Positions 11,727 to 24,384 of a stretch of DNA of 64,000 nucleotides are shown here, one piece after another. The translations under genes and the position numbers were made by a program. The stretch comes from Carallia brachiata (taxonomy: Eukaryota; Streptophyta; Magnoliopsida; Malpighiales; Rhizophoraceae). Each line of letters begins with the position of its first letter. Position 1 is the first letter of the stretch. The DNA lies in assembly GCA_021464245.1 (NCBI GenBank), contig JADCRB010000011.1:1821226-1885225 (forward strand), written 5' to 3'. The notes below the pieces were generated by a model that was given only the letters and a program-made list of their open reading frames with translations, searched no databases and had not been told where the DNA came from.

Positions 11727-14700
11727 TCATAAGATCCGTGCTAATATACTGAATAGACACTCTTTGTCACCTTTTGAGTATTTGTCGTTCTTGGAGAAGA
11801 ATACCTTTGTAGAATTATCACAGTAAATTTTCAACGGCTTGGTAATGGTGTCAACAACCCCTAGTCCTGAAATAAAGTTTCGCAGCCATAATCCATGAAT
11901 AGTAGCCTCAAAACATGTTATAAATTCTACTTCCATAGTGGATGAAGCAATGATAGATTGTTTCGCACTTTTCTATGATATCGCTCCTTCAGCTAATAGG
12001 AACAAATAACCAAAAGTGGACTTTCTGCTATCAAGGCATCCAGAAAAATCTGAATCCAAGTATCCAATAACTTCTAAAAGGTTGGATTTTCTATACATGA
12101 GCATGTAGTTCTTTGTTCATTGTAGGTACCTCATCACTTTCTTTGCAGCTTTCCAATGATTCATTCCAGGATTACTTTGATATCTACCCAGCATTCCGAC
12201 TGCGAAGCTGATATCTAGTCTAGTGCAAGTTTGCAGACACATCAGGCTACCAACAACAGAGGTACATGGGATTGACTCTATTGCCTTGTGTTCCACATCA
12301 TTCTTGAGACACTGCATGAGACTAAATTTGTCACCCTTTTTTATGGGCGCAATCCCATGTGAGCATTTATCCATATTAAATCTCTCTAAAATTTTCTTGA
12401 TATAGCCTTTCTAAGACAATCCTAACATTCCTTGTGATCTGTTACGGAATATCTCTATTCCTATCACATATGATGCCTCCCTCATATCCTTCATTTCAAA
12501 ATTCTTTGAGATAAAATCTTTAATCTCACGCAACATACTCAAGTCATCAGTAGTAAGTAAAATGTCGTCAACATATAGGACTAGAAAGATGAACTTACTC
12601 CTACTGATCTTTTAGTATATACACTGATCAACAGTGTTTTCCTTAAAACCAAAAGATGTAATGATATCATTGAACTTAATATACCATTGTCGAGAAGCTT
12701 GTTTCAATCCATATATTGACTTTTTAAATTTACACACCAACTATTCTTTTCCTTCTATGGAAAAACCCTCAGGTTGATCCATATAAACTTCGTCTTTGAG
12801 ATCTCTATTAAGAAAGATAGTTTTCACATCCATTTGATGCAACTCTAAATAATACTGAGCCACCAATGCCATAATTATCCTTAATGAATCTTTTTTCGAG
12901 ACTGGAGAAAAAGTTCATGTATAGTCAATGTCGCTCTTTTGAGTATAATCCTTAGCAACAAATCTAGCTTTATGTTGTTCGATATTGCCACTTTAGTCGT
13001 GTTTGGTCTTAAAGACCCATATACAACCAACTTTTTTACAACCTTCTAGTAATTTGACAAGATCCCAGACTTTTGTTCTTTTCCATGGATTTTAACTCTT
13101 CTTTTATGGTATCAACCCATTTTTCAGATGCAGTACTTTCTATTACTTGTGAAAGCGAAACTGGATCCTTATTGATTCCAATATCGAAATCTGACTCTTG
13201 CAACTAAACCACATAATCATTGTGAATAGCTGATCTCCTTTCCCTTTGAGATCTTCTTAATGCTACTTCTTGTGGTTCAGGTGCATTAGTGATTGGTGGG
13301 TTAGTTTCTTCACGGAGTACTTTTTCATCCAAATGTTCTTCCATTTTTGGAACATTTGGTATTGTAGTAGATGAAGGAACTGTTATGGGTAAATGAACAT
13401 TTATCCTAATTTCCTTTATTTCCACCTTTTGACATTCATTACTCCCATTAACCTCGCCATTTTCAACAAATCTTGCATTTCTAGCTTCCACAATTCTTAG
13501 ACTATGGTTTGGACAATAAAATATATACCCTTTAGACTTTTCTGAGTAACCAATAAAGTAACCATTGATCGTTTGAGAGTCTAACTTCTTTTCATATGGA
13601 TTGTAAATCCTCGCGTCCGCTGGGCGACCCAAAACATGCAGGTGCCTTAAACTAGGTTTTCTTCTTGTCCACAGTTCAATAGGAGTACTTAATTAGATAA
13701 TTTGCAGTTTTGAGTGCATAAATCCACAAAAATTTGGATAGAAAGGAGTTACTCATCATACTCTTGACCATATCCATTAATGTCCAATTATGCCTTTCTG
13801 CCACACCATTTCGCTGAGGTGTGCTTGGTATAGTATACTGTACACATATGCCATGACTTTTGAGGAATTTCGCAAATAGACCTAGACACTGTCATGATTC
13901 ATTATATTTGCCATAATATTCACCACTTCTATCGGATCTTACGATTTTTACTTTTCTGTCTAATTGCCTTTCAATCTCCTTTATGAATACCTCGAGGGAA
14001 TCTAATGATTAAGATTTTTTATGAAGCAAATAGACATACTCATAACATGAAAAATTATCTATAAAAGTGATAAAATATTTTTCTCCATTAAGAGTTAAAG
14101 TGTCAAACGATTCGCATATATTGGTGTGTATAATTTTAAGAAGCTGGGTGCTTCTTGTGGCTTCTTTCTTATTGTGTTTAGTTTGCTTTCCCTTAATGCA
14201 ATCTACGCACATTTTGAGATCAGTAAAATCTAGATTCGGTAGAATATCATTACTTACTAGTCTCATCAATCTTTCTCTGGATATATAACCCAGACATTTA
14301 TGCCACAAGTAAGCAGAATCTTCATCCATCGTGCTATGCTTAATTCTAGTATGATGTGCATGAAGTAAGGATTCAACAAACACATTATCAAGTTTCAATT
14401 TATATAAACCATCAATAAGAATACCAAAACCAATAATTTGAGTATTCTTATATAAATTGAAACTTCCACATCCAAACTTAACGTTAAACCTAGAATTATC
14501 CAATTTAGAAACAGAAATAAGGTTCCTTGAAACTAAAGGTACATAAAGAGTCTGTAATAGGTCTAAATGATAGCCAGTATCTAAGAACAAACAATAAGTC
14601 CATATGCCTTCAATTGGAGTCCTCATGCGATTTCCCATAGAAAGAAAATTTTTAGTTGGGTTTGTGGTTTGGATCGTAATGAATCCCTACATCATATTAG

Positions 14701-15610
14701 ATACATGAGTAGTAGCACCAGAATCAAGCCACCAAGTATTATGAGGAATTTCAGCTAAATTTGATTCGAAACATATTAAGGCATTAGATTTACATTTCCT
14801 TTCGGACCAAGCCTTATGCTTCGAGCAGTGTTTTTGATAATGTCCAACCTTCTTACAGAAGTGACATGTATCACAATTTCGTTCCTTCTTTCTAGCTTGA
14901 GGAGCATGAGCAGACTCTTTCCCTTTCTTGAACTGGTTGGCTTTGACTTTCATGGCTTTCCCAACTTTCTTACCCACAAGATTAATAGAGTGACTCTTTT
15001 GACTTTTCAATCTCGTTTCCTCCTAAACAAGCATACTGGCCAATTAATTAATATTCCACTTATCCTTTATAATGTTATAATTAATTTGAAATGACCCATA
15101 CTCAAGAGGTCGTTAGTTCAAAATGAACTGCATGAGAAAAGCGTCATACATTGTCAGTCCCAGGGTCTTTATTCGCTGCTATATTAGTCATCTTAATAAT
15201 ATTTGCTTGCATAGTTCGCGAACCAGTAAACTTCATGGTTGTGAGCTCTGCCATAAGAGTACTAGCAAGTGATTTATCGCAGAACGGAAACGTTCTTCCA
15301 CAGACTACAAAAATTCTTTTGCAATTTTTGTCAGTAGAATAGTTGACTTAATGTTGTTGGCAACAGTCATCTTTGGAAACATAAGGCTTAATCTGTTGCT
15401 TCATTTCCATGCCTTATGATGTAATTTCTCTGCCTCGCTGCTTGAGTCAGTAATAGCAGTAGGTTTCTCCGTTAATAGTGCCAAGTCAAGATCCATAACA
15501 TCTAAGTGGAAATTGACTTGTTCACACCATTCAGAGAAGTTCAATCTATTGAACACAGTAATAGAGGAAGCATGCGACTGAATGGAAATAGCTATACAAT
15601 AAATGCTCAT
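11727..15610 (-). pseudogene. Copia gag-pol, degenerate
   Basis: In reading order (right to left): 15610-15401 gives a gag N-part (FNRLNFSEWCEQVNFHLDVM). 15010-14687 has a zinc knuckle CHFCKKVGHYQKHC (CX2CX4HX4C) and the protease active site DSGATTHV. 14638-14009 is the pre-integrase/integrase zinc region (LWHKCLGYISRERL, C-DCIKGK). About 14009-13680 is the integrase core with VRSDRSGEYYG and TPQRNGVAERHN, so the catalytic D and E remain readable. 13632-13204 is the integrase C-terminal segment (NGYFIGYSEKSKGYIFYCP). About 13000-12400 is reverse transcriptase with the YVDD box at 12550-12575. 12374-11727 is RNase H. Several in-frame stops and shifts break it, so no functional polyprotein remains. 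Confidence 0.92.
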
Positions 15611-15810
15611 AATTAATTATAAGTCGGATTCAATAAACAATTAAAACATATTATAGTTCTCCTTTGGGAAATACTATAATATGCTATCATAATATCCTAT
15701 AGTTCCGATAATTAGTAACGTCAATTTATCCAATCATTTTTTTAATAGTATTTTATTATAATCATGGATAAATGACTATTTATACGTGTCATTGAATATA
15801 CTAATTTGGC

Positions 15811-15925
15811 CACTTTGGTGACTAACAAACTATAAACATAATAATACACGCACTTTATTTGATTATTCTAATTTGGTCACTTTGGTGACTACAAACTATA
15901 ACCATAATATATATGCATGTAATAA
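15811..15925. repeat. Short direct duplication in the copia leader
   Basis: A segment with 'ggccactttggtgacta' followed by 'acaaactataaacataata' occurs twice, about 65 bp apart, in the untranslated leader between the 5' LTR and gag. It probably arose by slippage during reverse transcription; no function is implied. Confidence 0.6.
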
Positions 15926-16651
15926 TTTAATTCAATCATCATTAATAATTAACATGCATGCTTTCAGGGCATATAAATTATCAATTAAATCTAATTTTGA
16001 TATTCAACAGTAATTTTAAATAATAAAATTAAATCTTAAATAATGGTAATCAACTATCCTTAGCAAATAATAATCTTAAATCTGAAACCCATAAAATATG
16101 AATTTGATCACACTGTCTAGAAGAAGTCGGTTTCCCTACAAAAATAAATTACCAACCACTGTGCCTTACACATTCAAGGAATTAAATATTCCTTCACTGA
16201 CAGTTTTTTCGCGATTCTGGGACAATTGCAATTTTAATTGGATTGTCTCATGCGCTGCGCATCTTCGGCGGCTAGCGAAATCTAATATTTTTTTTAATTA
16301 AGCATAAAAGCCACAGTAACTTTTTCAAAGAAATTAAAGATTCTTTTATCCCCTTTCGATCGTCGTACATGCAAGACCACCAATTGGCCAAAACAAAAAA
16401 TTATTGTTTTATTAATTAAACACATCAGGAGGCGTCCATTCTATCAACAATATTATGAAATTATTTTCCGCCGCAGTGTTATAAGTATTAGGCCGAGAGC
16501 ATCAAAATCTAATGGGAAAATATTTATACGGCTAATTTTATGCATAAGGCCATACCGATTATTTTTACTATAAATACACAATCATCATTATTAATCAGGT
16601 AAAGATACTTTATTATCATACATAAAAAAATATTCAGTTTCATAACTCATG

Positions 16652-16664
16652 CTCTAATACTACA
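16652..16664 (-). other. Primer-binding site of the copia element
   Basis: On the minus strand the bases next to the 5' LTR read TAGTATTAGAGCATGAG. This matches the tRNA-iMet primer site TGGTATCAGAGC with two substitutions, fixing the element's orientation. Confidence 0.75.
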
Positions 16665-17097
16665 TATTAGAATTATACATAAATCTCACTATCATAAAAT
16701 ATAACATTAGGATTTTGAAACTAAATAAAATCATGTAAATAATATACCTGAATTAGCAAAATTCATAGTCATTTTTGCATCAAAATAGAGGCTGAGGCTT
16801 TTCTTTAACCTAATAATCGATTTTTCTCTCCTGGCCTTTACTATACTCACACACTTTAGATGAAATTTTCGTGTATGTATAGGAAGAGAGAAGACCGGCT
16901 ATATAATACACAACTTTAGGGTTTTAATTTAGGCATGTCCATCAATGCCTGAATCACGTCTTCCTAATTAATCGGGGTCACATTAATGATTTATTCCTTA
17001 ACAGTAATTTTCTTTGGGTACACTCAAAGTAAACTAATTACAGTAATTACTTTGTCTTTACGCAAAGAAGTTAATTAATTAGGAATAAATTCTAACA
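16665..17097 (-). repeat. 5' LTR of the copia element
   Basis: 433 bp, the partner of 10842-11274. The first base pair of the terminal motif has decayed (TATTAG instead of TGTTAG). The other end reads CTAACA and is followed by the AAATA target duplication. Confidence 0.95.
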
Positions 17098-17410
17098 AAA
17101 TATTCCATTTAAAATACTAGTGTTGATTATGCAACCTTGCCAAAGAAGAAAATTTTGTGGAATGTAAAATTTGATTCAAATGTTCATGCCATCCTGTGGT
17201 CTTCGATTGGGTACCCTTCGCCACTATTTCTCTTTGTATTGTGTACGGAGAGACTATTGAATCTGATTGAGTAAAAGGTTGAAGAGGGAATCTAAAGGTA
17301 ATCTCTATGTCTCGAGGCCCAACTCTTTCACATTTATTTTTTTAATGATGTGGTTCTATTTATTGAAGCTAGTGTTGCTAGATTCAGGTTATTGAGGATT
17401 GTTTGGCTAC
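17098..17410 (+). pseudogene. L1-type LINE reverse transcriptase remnant, right part
   Basis: Continues the domain interrupted at 10841. KKILWNVKFDSN, then YPSPLFLFVLCTERLLNLIE correspond to the family blocks around G.RQGDPLSPYLFVL..E.L. GPTLSHLFFNDVVLFIEAS corresponds to the catalytic FADD block, here with N and V substitutions. The active site has therefore been lost. It fades after about 17410. Confidence 0.78.
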
Positions 17411-18512
17411 GATCTTCTTGACATTAGTCTACAAGTCATGGGTGAGCTTGAATTGAACATCGACCTGGAGGAGGGCTTAGGTGCTGTCATTCAAAACCTG
17501 ATCAGAGGAAGATGAAGAAGAGGTGCAAAGCTTAAGGTAAAAATGTTGAAAGAAAAAAAAAAAACTCTTGAAGTAAAAAAAAAAAAATTGATGGGTTTTG
17601 CTTGTTTCCCTCAAATTTAGGCAAATGCTTTTGTGAAACTAATGTTCTCAGCATTTGCTTCATTTATTTGGCAACAAACATCAGCTTTCACGTATTTGTT
17701 GTAGTATGTACTTCGTTTCCCTTTTTCATTTTCCTTGAAATATAACTCAGTGTGAAAAATTACCAAAATTTTTTGCTGGCAAGCACTAAGCTAAATCTTG
17801 TTTCTTCAACTTTTAGTTGATTGGGTTGGGTAAAGATATCGAATCAAAACGAATCCCTATCAAAATAATTTTGGGTTCCATGTTATTACCAACTTCCAAG
17901 GACATTTTTGGCTTACAATCTTGAAGAAGTTGTGTGTTTCTATCTCTAGCTTTTTTTTTTTTTTGGTTTTGGTAATATGCGTCTAGCTTAATGAAATCTC
18001 CTCACCGGAATTGGAAAAAGAAAATTAAGGTAAATTTGTTAGACTGGCCCTCACTTGACGCTACAAGAAGGGTTGGGAATTGTACATAGCCACATTGACG
18101 GTGATGGTAATTATATGCATACATCTTTTTCTCAAGAATGCAAGGTGTCCTGAACTAATAACAGTAGTATTAGCTATCATCAATTGCTTTTCTCTCATCC
18201 TTTTCAAAATTTTTACCTTTTCTTTGATTGAAAGTGGATAAATACCGGTTTCATGAGTCAATGTGCTCTATATGTGTGTGTGTCACACATGTTTGTACTT
18301 TTCTTTTATTGTAAAACTGAAGGATAGGTTCGAGGTTCCAATTCAAGGTCTTCAAAGCTCTGCTCCCAAGAAGTTGATAAATTGAAGAAGCTTCTTCTAC
18401 ACAATTTGTACATATTGACTTTGCCAGAAGTTGGAGTTTAGCAATTTTTGGATAATGCTGTTCCACTATAGGAGAGCATATCTCATTTTAATTGTACAAC
18501 TCTAATTTCAAT
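17411..18512. other. Gene-free DNA
   Basis: Poly(A) runs near 17555-17590 could be the tail of the plus-strand LINE, which would put its 3' end there. Beyond that the sequence is AT-rich, with short open frames and no recognised protein. Confidence 0.4.
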
Positions 18513-18529
18513 CTTCATATCTCTTTTCT

Positions 18530-18626
18530 TTTTTTTTTTTTGGTCTAGACCGCCCAGTATCCAACCCATTGGGCTGATTAATCTGGACCAATCTGGGTAG
18601 GACCCCGAACGGCGGTAAAGGTCTCC
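18530..18626 (-). mobile_element. Short SINE-like insertion with perfect 17-bp target duplication
   Basis: The 17-bp word CTTCATATCTCTTTTCT occurs at 18513-18529 and again at 18627-18643. Between them is a 97-bp unit that starts with a T-run on the plus strand, so it has an A-tail on the minus strand, and is GC-richer than its surroundings. On the minus strand it begins GGGAGACCTTTACCGCCG, followed by a pol III B-box-like CGTTCGGGGTCC. The tail plus long duplication is the mark of LINE-assisted retroposition. The unit is short, so it is probably a 5'-truncated SINE, perhaps Au-like; the family name is a guess. Confidence 0.8.
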
Positions 18627-18643
18627 CTTCATATCTCTTTTCT

Positions 18644-19499
18644 AATGAGTGTAGTGTTGCATATTGCGTGCAGTGATCATCATAAGCTACTTCAAATTCT
18701 GGTGCTTTTGAAGTTGGAGCTGGTTCCGAAAAAATTTTAATATTTGCAAATTCTATTGACATGAGTTTTAGATTGAAATTCGTTTTGGAAAAGGTACTAA
18801 TTGTTCTTTAGGTTACTTGACTAAAACTGTAGTTAGATAATAACCTTCTATCACTAGTTGGTTGTTTTATTTTCAAAATGAAGGGCATTATAAAAACTGA
18901 AATTTTGAAATGGAATGCGGATGTTGTGTGGTTGAAGCCTGAAGGGTTGAATAATTTATCTTTATCCCATGAGGATCTGCACTTAGATGTTGGAAGTTGA
19001 TCAGCTACTAGACATCAAGGATTTATATGAGTTTGGTGCATGTTTTTTTTTTTGTATCGGTGTTTAGGTGAGAGAGAATCGATTTGGGGGGTCAATATGA
19101 GGTTAATGTGCTCCAGAGGTTCATCCTTTTTGCTTCACTGCTATCCTTCTTTGAGTATAGAATACTTGGACTCTAATGTTTTGAGTCAGATAAATGTGTC
19201 ACGATCTCATATTTATGTTAATGACTTTCTTCTTTCTTCTTATGATTGATATTTTAAACTTCCTTTTGTGAGTTTGGAATCAAATCAACAATCTTGAATG
19301 CTTAGTCGCCACAGAATTCCTATCTCCACATCCTCAGCTATGATATTTTTCAATTTTTCAGAAAACCAAACATTTGTTCAGCTTAATGACTATTTTTCCT
19401 TAAAAGACATGATAAGCGAAACCAAAGAACAGCAAAGGAACCGAAACAACAAAAACAGCAAAAAAAAATCTAGTTTTGAAGAAGCGAGAGCGAGGAAGG
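18644..19499. other. Gene-free DNA
   Basis: Short open frames only (for example 19040-19249), none recognisable. Confidence 0.4.
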
Positions 19500-19712
19500 G
19501 GATAAGTACTTTTTTAAGTCACTAACTCTCGTATTTTAAAAAATTTAGGATATTAGCTTTTAAAAAGTCCAAAGACAAAGGATAGAAGAGGAGAGAGAGA
19601 GAGAGAGAAGAAAGTTGCACTGGAAAGTGGAGAGAGTGAGAGAGTCTTCTTCAATGGAGGGGAGAGAAGAGACCACAGAGACAAAGCAAAAGAGAGGAGA
19701 GAGAGACAAAGA

Positions 19713-19743
<31 letters not shown>

Positions 19744-20037
19744 AACCGAAGAGTCCGACCAAACAAAGAAGAAACAGAGAGGAGGGAGAAAGAGTTTGGT
19801 CCACGCCACCCAAAATGTGTCCAGTCATGAAGTGAGAGAATTTTTTTTTTACACGTCATAAAATGTTGTTGACTCACAATGCTACATAAGCATCCACGTT
19901 ATCTAGATAATGGAGCAAATTGATAAAAGATCCAATTGCACTAATTTTAAACAATTCTGTCCTTAATTAGACTTTTTTAAAGTTAGCGTCCTAAATTTTT
20001 CAAAATTGAGAGTTAGTGTCCCAAAAAATGTTTATCC
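19500..20037. mobile_element. Foldback (MITE/MULE-like) element with about 60-bp inverted ends
   Basis: The left end (19500-19566, GGATAAGTAC... ACTAACTCTC... AAATTTAGGATATTAGC) is the inverted complement of the right end (19968-20037). Matches run over about 60 bp with scattered differences. The core contains a GA-rich tract with (GA)n at about 19590-19610 and 19720-19740, and no transposase. I find no clear target duplication, so the boundaries are approximate. Confidence 0.7.
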
Positions 20038-22436
20038 TCCAAATTAGTACCTATACTTCATCAATTACCACGCATATATCATCCTCTGGCTCTCTCTGGT
20101 TTTTTTTTTTTTTGTCGTTTCTTTGCTTTTACTAATTAATAATTATATAATTGTGTATCTTGCTTATTTTCAACTTCAGACCTTAAAATAAAACTCATAT
20201 TTCAAGCCACTAACCATTGGGATCATAAGACGTTACTGGACGGGCTTAATCAATAGCCTTTTGTTTTTTTGACGGAACAGTTAACAAGTGATTTAGATTG
20301 AAGTTCCTTTTCTATCAAAAGAAAAATAATAATAACAATAATAAAATTTTGAATTAGTGTCTTCTGATCTTGTACAATCGTCCTTATTTATAGTGTCAAG
20401 AACTTATTTTTTCATGTCATGTACCCAGGCTTCCTCTCCTACATTTTCACATTTATTTATGTATTGAGAAATTGCTGTTTCGGAGCAAAAGGCCAGATTT
20501 TATATATTCTACTAAATAACACAAATTTTCATACCGAGACATTACTTTTTGTGTACCACTAATCTTATTTTGTACTGTCCAGGATACTTTAGTTGAACTT
20601 ATATTATTTTTATAAATGAATCAGTTTTTAATTTTGAGAAGGGAAGGTGTATAATTTTTATGAAAAAGAGAGTTACCATATTATATAGTTTATAACTTAA
20701 TATATCTTAATGGACAAGAAAAAAAAAATCTTATTTTGTACCAGCAATTTGCACCAAATATTTTGCACCCCATAGCGTGCCGCTAAAAATTGAAAAACAG
20801 AGTAAATTTTATAACCACATGAAGAGAAAAATCGTCACTATAATGAAAAGATTCATTGTTTGGAGAATTGGAGTGTTTCCCATTTGGAGAACGCTGCCAA
20901 TGGCAACACTCTTCTCAATTCAGCGTTTTGACTGCGAAATTTTTTAGAAGCACCGAATTAAAAAGTCCAATATTGTCGCATTGTGGATGGTAGTGTTGAG
21001 AAGTAGAGAGTTCCCTTTGGAAGGGCAAAATTTTGACAGTAGCCCAGTAGTTAGAGTATTTCGTTTATATCATGTGATCATGAATTTTAATATTTGATAA
21101 GATATTCGGTAGACTTTAATATATATCTGACCTTACAGATTTTTATGAGTGATCAGTAACTTTTGTTGGACACCTAAAATTTGATTCCTTGTGGGTTTAG
21201 TTTACAAGCCTGACCCACCTTGTAGTGCGACTTGGACAATCTTCTTTGACAAGGTATTTTTGACCAAAAGAATATAAAATTAAAACAAAAAAAAAACAAA
21301 AGAAAGAGGAAAAAGAAGGTAGAGTGAGGGAGATATGCTGACAGTCATATTATTGTTCTTTGGCTAATGAATGTAATTCAACAGACACTACAAAAGTTAA
21401 AAGATATTTTTGTCAAGACTTTTCAAAATCAAACTCATGAGAAGATTACACATCTTAATTTCATAAGGTCGAAACATGATCCTTCATTAGTTTCTTTGAT
21501 GTTGTATTATAACAGAGAAATTAAGATGAATAAGTCCAATAAAGGCTTGCATCCAGAGCTATTCACAATCATCGTCCGATTATTCATTTATTTTCCTAGT
21601 TCACGTCAATTGCTTTCATTTTTTTTTTCAATTTTTAACCTTTCAGTCATTAAAAAAATAAAATAAACGGACGTGTGGGTTGCACTTAACTTGATCAAAG
21701 TGAAAAGTTTAAATATATTACTGTTGGTTGTGGCATAAAATTTTACTTATGAAACTAACATATCATGATAGCATTAAAATTTTTAAGCATCATGATGGTG
21801 TCATGTATAATATTGGGTAGTGTATATTATTAAGAATTTTGCATCAAATTAGCCATAATTCTTCATTTGTCTACCACTAATTGAATGTGGCGCACGACTG
21901 TATGGAAGTCGTGTGGTCATGATTAATAGGTTTTTTTTTTTTTTTTCTAAGAACAGAAAAAATAAATATGGAGGTTGATGGTTAACCACATTCCCATTGA
22001 TTGCGGTCACCGGAGCCCCATACTGAAGCAAGTAATTCGTGTTAGTCCCGCATTCATTCAACGTGGAATTGTTAAAATCTCACAATTTTTATTGTTGATC
22101 AGATCGCGTTGTATTATTTTATCTGCGGCAGCATAATATTTTTGGTCTGCCTGTTGCACGAAGACAAATATGGAACAAGAAATTGGTTCAAGATACATTA
22201 TATATCAAAAAATGGTCAAGATCTAGTTTGACACGGAACTTAATTACCACGGAAAGCGCATAATGATAAAATTAGGTCACCAATACATGGGGTTCATTGA
22301 TTCAAGAACTAGTACAAATTTGATCACTTTCATCCCTCAACCACCTTTTCTGCTCGTTTCTTCTTCATGTTAGGCATTCTATTCCCAATAAAATTACAAG
22401 TAGGGGAGGTGACTAGTAGAAAACATTGATCGCCTA
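20038..22436. other. Gene-free DNA downstream of the LBD gene
   Basis: AT-rich with poly-T tracts at 20100 and 21930. The open frame at 21367-21666 resembles nothing I know. No RNA gene seen. Confidence 0.4.
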
Positions 22437-22442
22437 TTTATT
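22437..22442 (-). terminator. Poly(A) signal of the LBD gene
   Basis: AATAAA on the minus strand, about 80 nt after the LBD stop codon. Confidence 0.55.
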
Positions 22443-22520
22443 GAAAATTTCTCCCGATTTTAATTTTCTCATCTCGATACCCCAATTTGAAGGCTCGAAT
22501 TTAGCATATATATATATATT

Positions 22521-24384
22521 TCAGGCCCAAAGAGGTTCCCATTGCGTGCCGAAATTGTTGTCCTCGAGGAAACAGCTTGTATCGATGTATTGTTGATGCG
22601 AAATTGGTTCTTGACATTGCGTATTTTCCATGCAAATTAAAGCAACTAAGTTGGCATGCTGGCATTGCATGTTCACTAGCTCAGCTTGCGCCTTTGCCAA
22701 TTGTGCTTGTAGCTCGCCGACTTGTTTCTGAAGGTGGCAAATCGCACCAGCACAGCCATAGACTGGATCTCTTATTCTAGCATTTGCTTCATAAACCATG
22801 CTGCTCACAGCATCTGCTCTCTGCGACTCCGGAAGTTCCTGAGAATTTTCATAACCTTAATTAGCCGTAAAAAAATTGGCAGGTCTTGTTGACTACGCGC
22901 ATTTGACTTACTTGTTGCTACTTTTTCTAACCATTTAATTATTAATTATTATATTCTTGGGTGTATAAAATTGATCATTATTTTTTGTTAGGAAATAAAG
23001 TTGAAAATTCAAAATGTAACTTTATTACAATACGTAAATGAATCTCTAACAATATGACAAGCTAGGTAGTTAGAAATTAATTAATTTTGAAAACTGCCCT
23101 TCACTGGTATATGACGTGTATGTTCCACGCCAGACGGTCTGGACATGAACAATATGTGCATGTAAATATGTATGTAAGCGGAATAGGAATGACTTCTCGA
23201 TAAAGTATTGCCGGAAGAGGTATCACTGACCACTAATTTGTACACCTTTTGGTCTTTGACTTCCATGGTAGGCATTTTTGGCTTTCTAAAGCGCGTAACT
23301 AACCGGCAACTTTTCGTTGTTGTTAATTAGTTGGTGATGCCCCATTTTCCCCTCATTAGCCATCATGATCATCTTTTATTAAAGGTGAGAGGTGCTGCTT
23401 ACTTTAAGTGAAGACAGTTGAAAACACAGAGCAAAAAGAGGAAAAGATAATCATATAATGAGAAGGGTCACGTTACGTAGCTGGAAGAATTTGTCAGAAA
23501 AATTTTCATAATACAACTATATAAATTTATTGTATAACCGTATTAACTACAAGTGCAGTGAAAAAAAAAATCACTATTTTTTTGTTGCAGAATGAATTTA
23601 CAAGTGCAGTGAAAAAAAAAATCACTATTTTTTTGCTGCAGAATGAATTTATATATTTACAAAAAAATTTTTATTAATTATATTCTGAATATTCTTCTGG
23701 ATACTTTTATTATTCACATAAACTTTTTTCCTAATAAGAATATGAAATTACATGTTGATGTTCATCTTTTCTTTTGACAAAGCCACTAATGATTTGTTTT
23801 CGTCTAGAAAGGGTTTTTAGTTAGATTTTTCCAAGTCAACCCTGAGTAGTTAATTATATGTACCACATAATTATATCACAAATATTAAAAATAAATTGTA
23901 ATCAATTTTTAGAGGACAAGTTTTGGTGTAATGTAAGAAAATTAAAATGGAAAAAGAAATTAAAATGGAAAAAGAAATTGATATTGTGGAACTACCATAG
24001 TTGGAGTTTAGGCTAAAGGGTATTTACCTGCAAGAACTTGATGATATTGCTAGCTCCAAAGACTCTATGAGCAATGGTGAACTTGAATGGTTCAGTAGGG
24101 GGAAAATAAGGAGCTAAAACACACTTCTCCATGCATCGCCGGCGAAGGATTTTGCAGGCTGCACAGGGGCTAATGACAACTTGAGGAGGAGGAGGAGGAG
24201 GAGCAGAAGAAGGTGGAGAAGGTAACCTGCTGCTTGGAGAAGATCGAGAAGAAGGAATAGTTTTACTACTTGGACAAGACTGAGAAGTTGGGGACGAATT
24301 AGAAGAAGATGGAGATGAGTAGGAGAATAATGGAGAGGGAATTGCCATTGGAGATACTGCTACAACTTTGCTACCGTTCTCCAT
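22521..24384 (-). CDS. LBD1: LOB-domain transcription factor, LBD1/LBD11 type
   Basis: Plant-specific DNA-binding transcription factor of class I LATERAL ORGAN BOUNDARIES DOMAIN. Exons are 24384-24028 and 22838-22521, joined by a GT..AG intron of 1189 bp at phase 0, giving 224 residues. An S/P-rich N-terminus of about 70 residues leads into the LOB domain: the zinc-finger-like CAACKILRRRC..KC (CX2CX6CX3C), then APYFPPTEPFKFTIAHRVFG, the GAS block ending FGASNIIKFLQ at the exon junction, and DPVYGCAGAI followed by the leucine-zipper-like LX6LX3LX6L coiled coil. The intron position just after FLQ is typical of the family. Order and wording of the blocks place it near Arabidopsis LBD1 and LBD11, but I cannot separate these two without a tree. 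The frame is intact. Confidence 0.95.
23549..23650. repeat. 51-bp tandem duplication in the LBD intron
   Basis: Two adjacent copies, each beginning ACAAGTGCAGTGAAAAAAA and ending GCAGAATGAATTT. Each copy carries a small inverted pair (AGTG... CACT) around an A-run. The copies are almost identical, so the duplication is recent. Confidence 0.85.

Larger units (their letters stand above)
10842..17097 (-). mobile_element. Full-length Ty1/copia retrotransposon, degenerate
   Basis: A 6256-bp element bounded by two 433-bp LTRs that start TGTTAG or TATTAG and end CTAACA. It is flanked by the 5-bp target duplication AAATA (10837-10841 and 17098-17102). Coding, primer site and polypurine tract all read leftward, so the right LTR is the 5' LTR. 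The internal order is leader, gag, protease, integrase, reverse transcriptase, RNase H, the copia order. Many stops and frameshifts, and LTRs that differ at roughly one base in ten by eye, mean an old insertion. It sits inside an L1-type reverse-transcriptase remnant. Confidence 0.95.

Noticed and set aside
19553..19877. Overlapping serine/leucine-rich ORFs on both strands
   Set aside because: They are produced by the GA-rich core of the foldback element.
21030..21100. tRNA-like sequence (TAGCCCAGTAGTTAGAG)
   Set aside because: There is an A-box-like word only; the B box is too degenerate.
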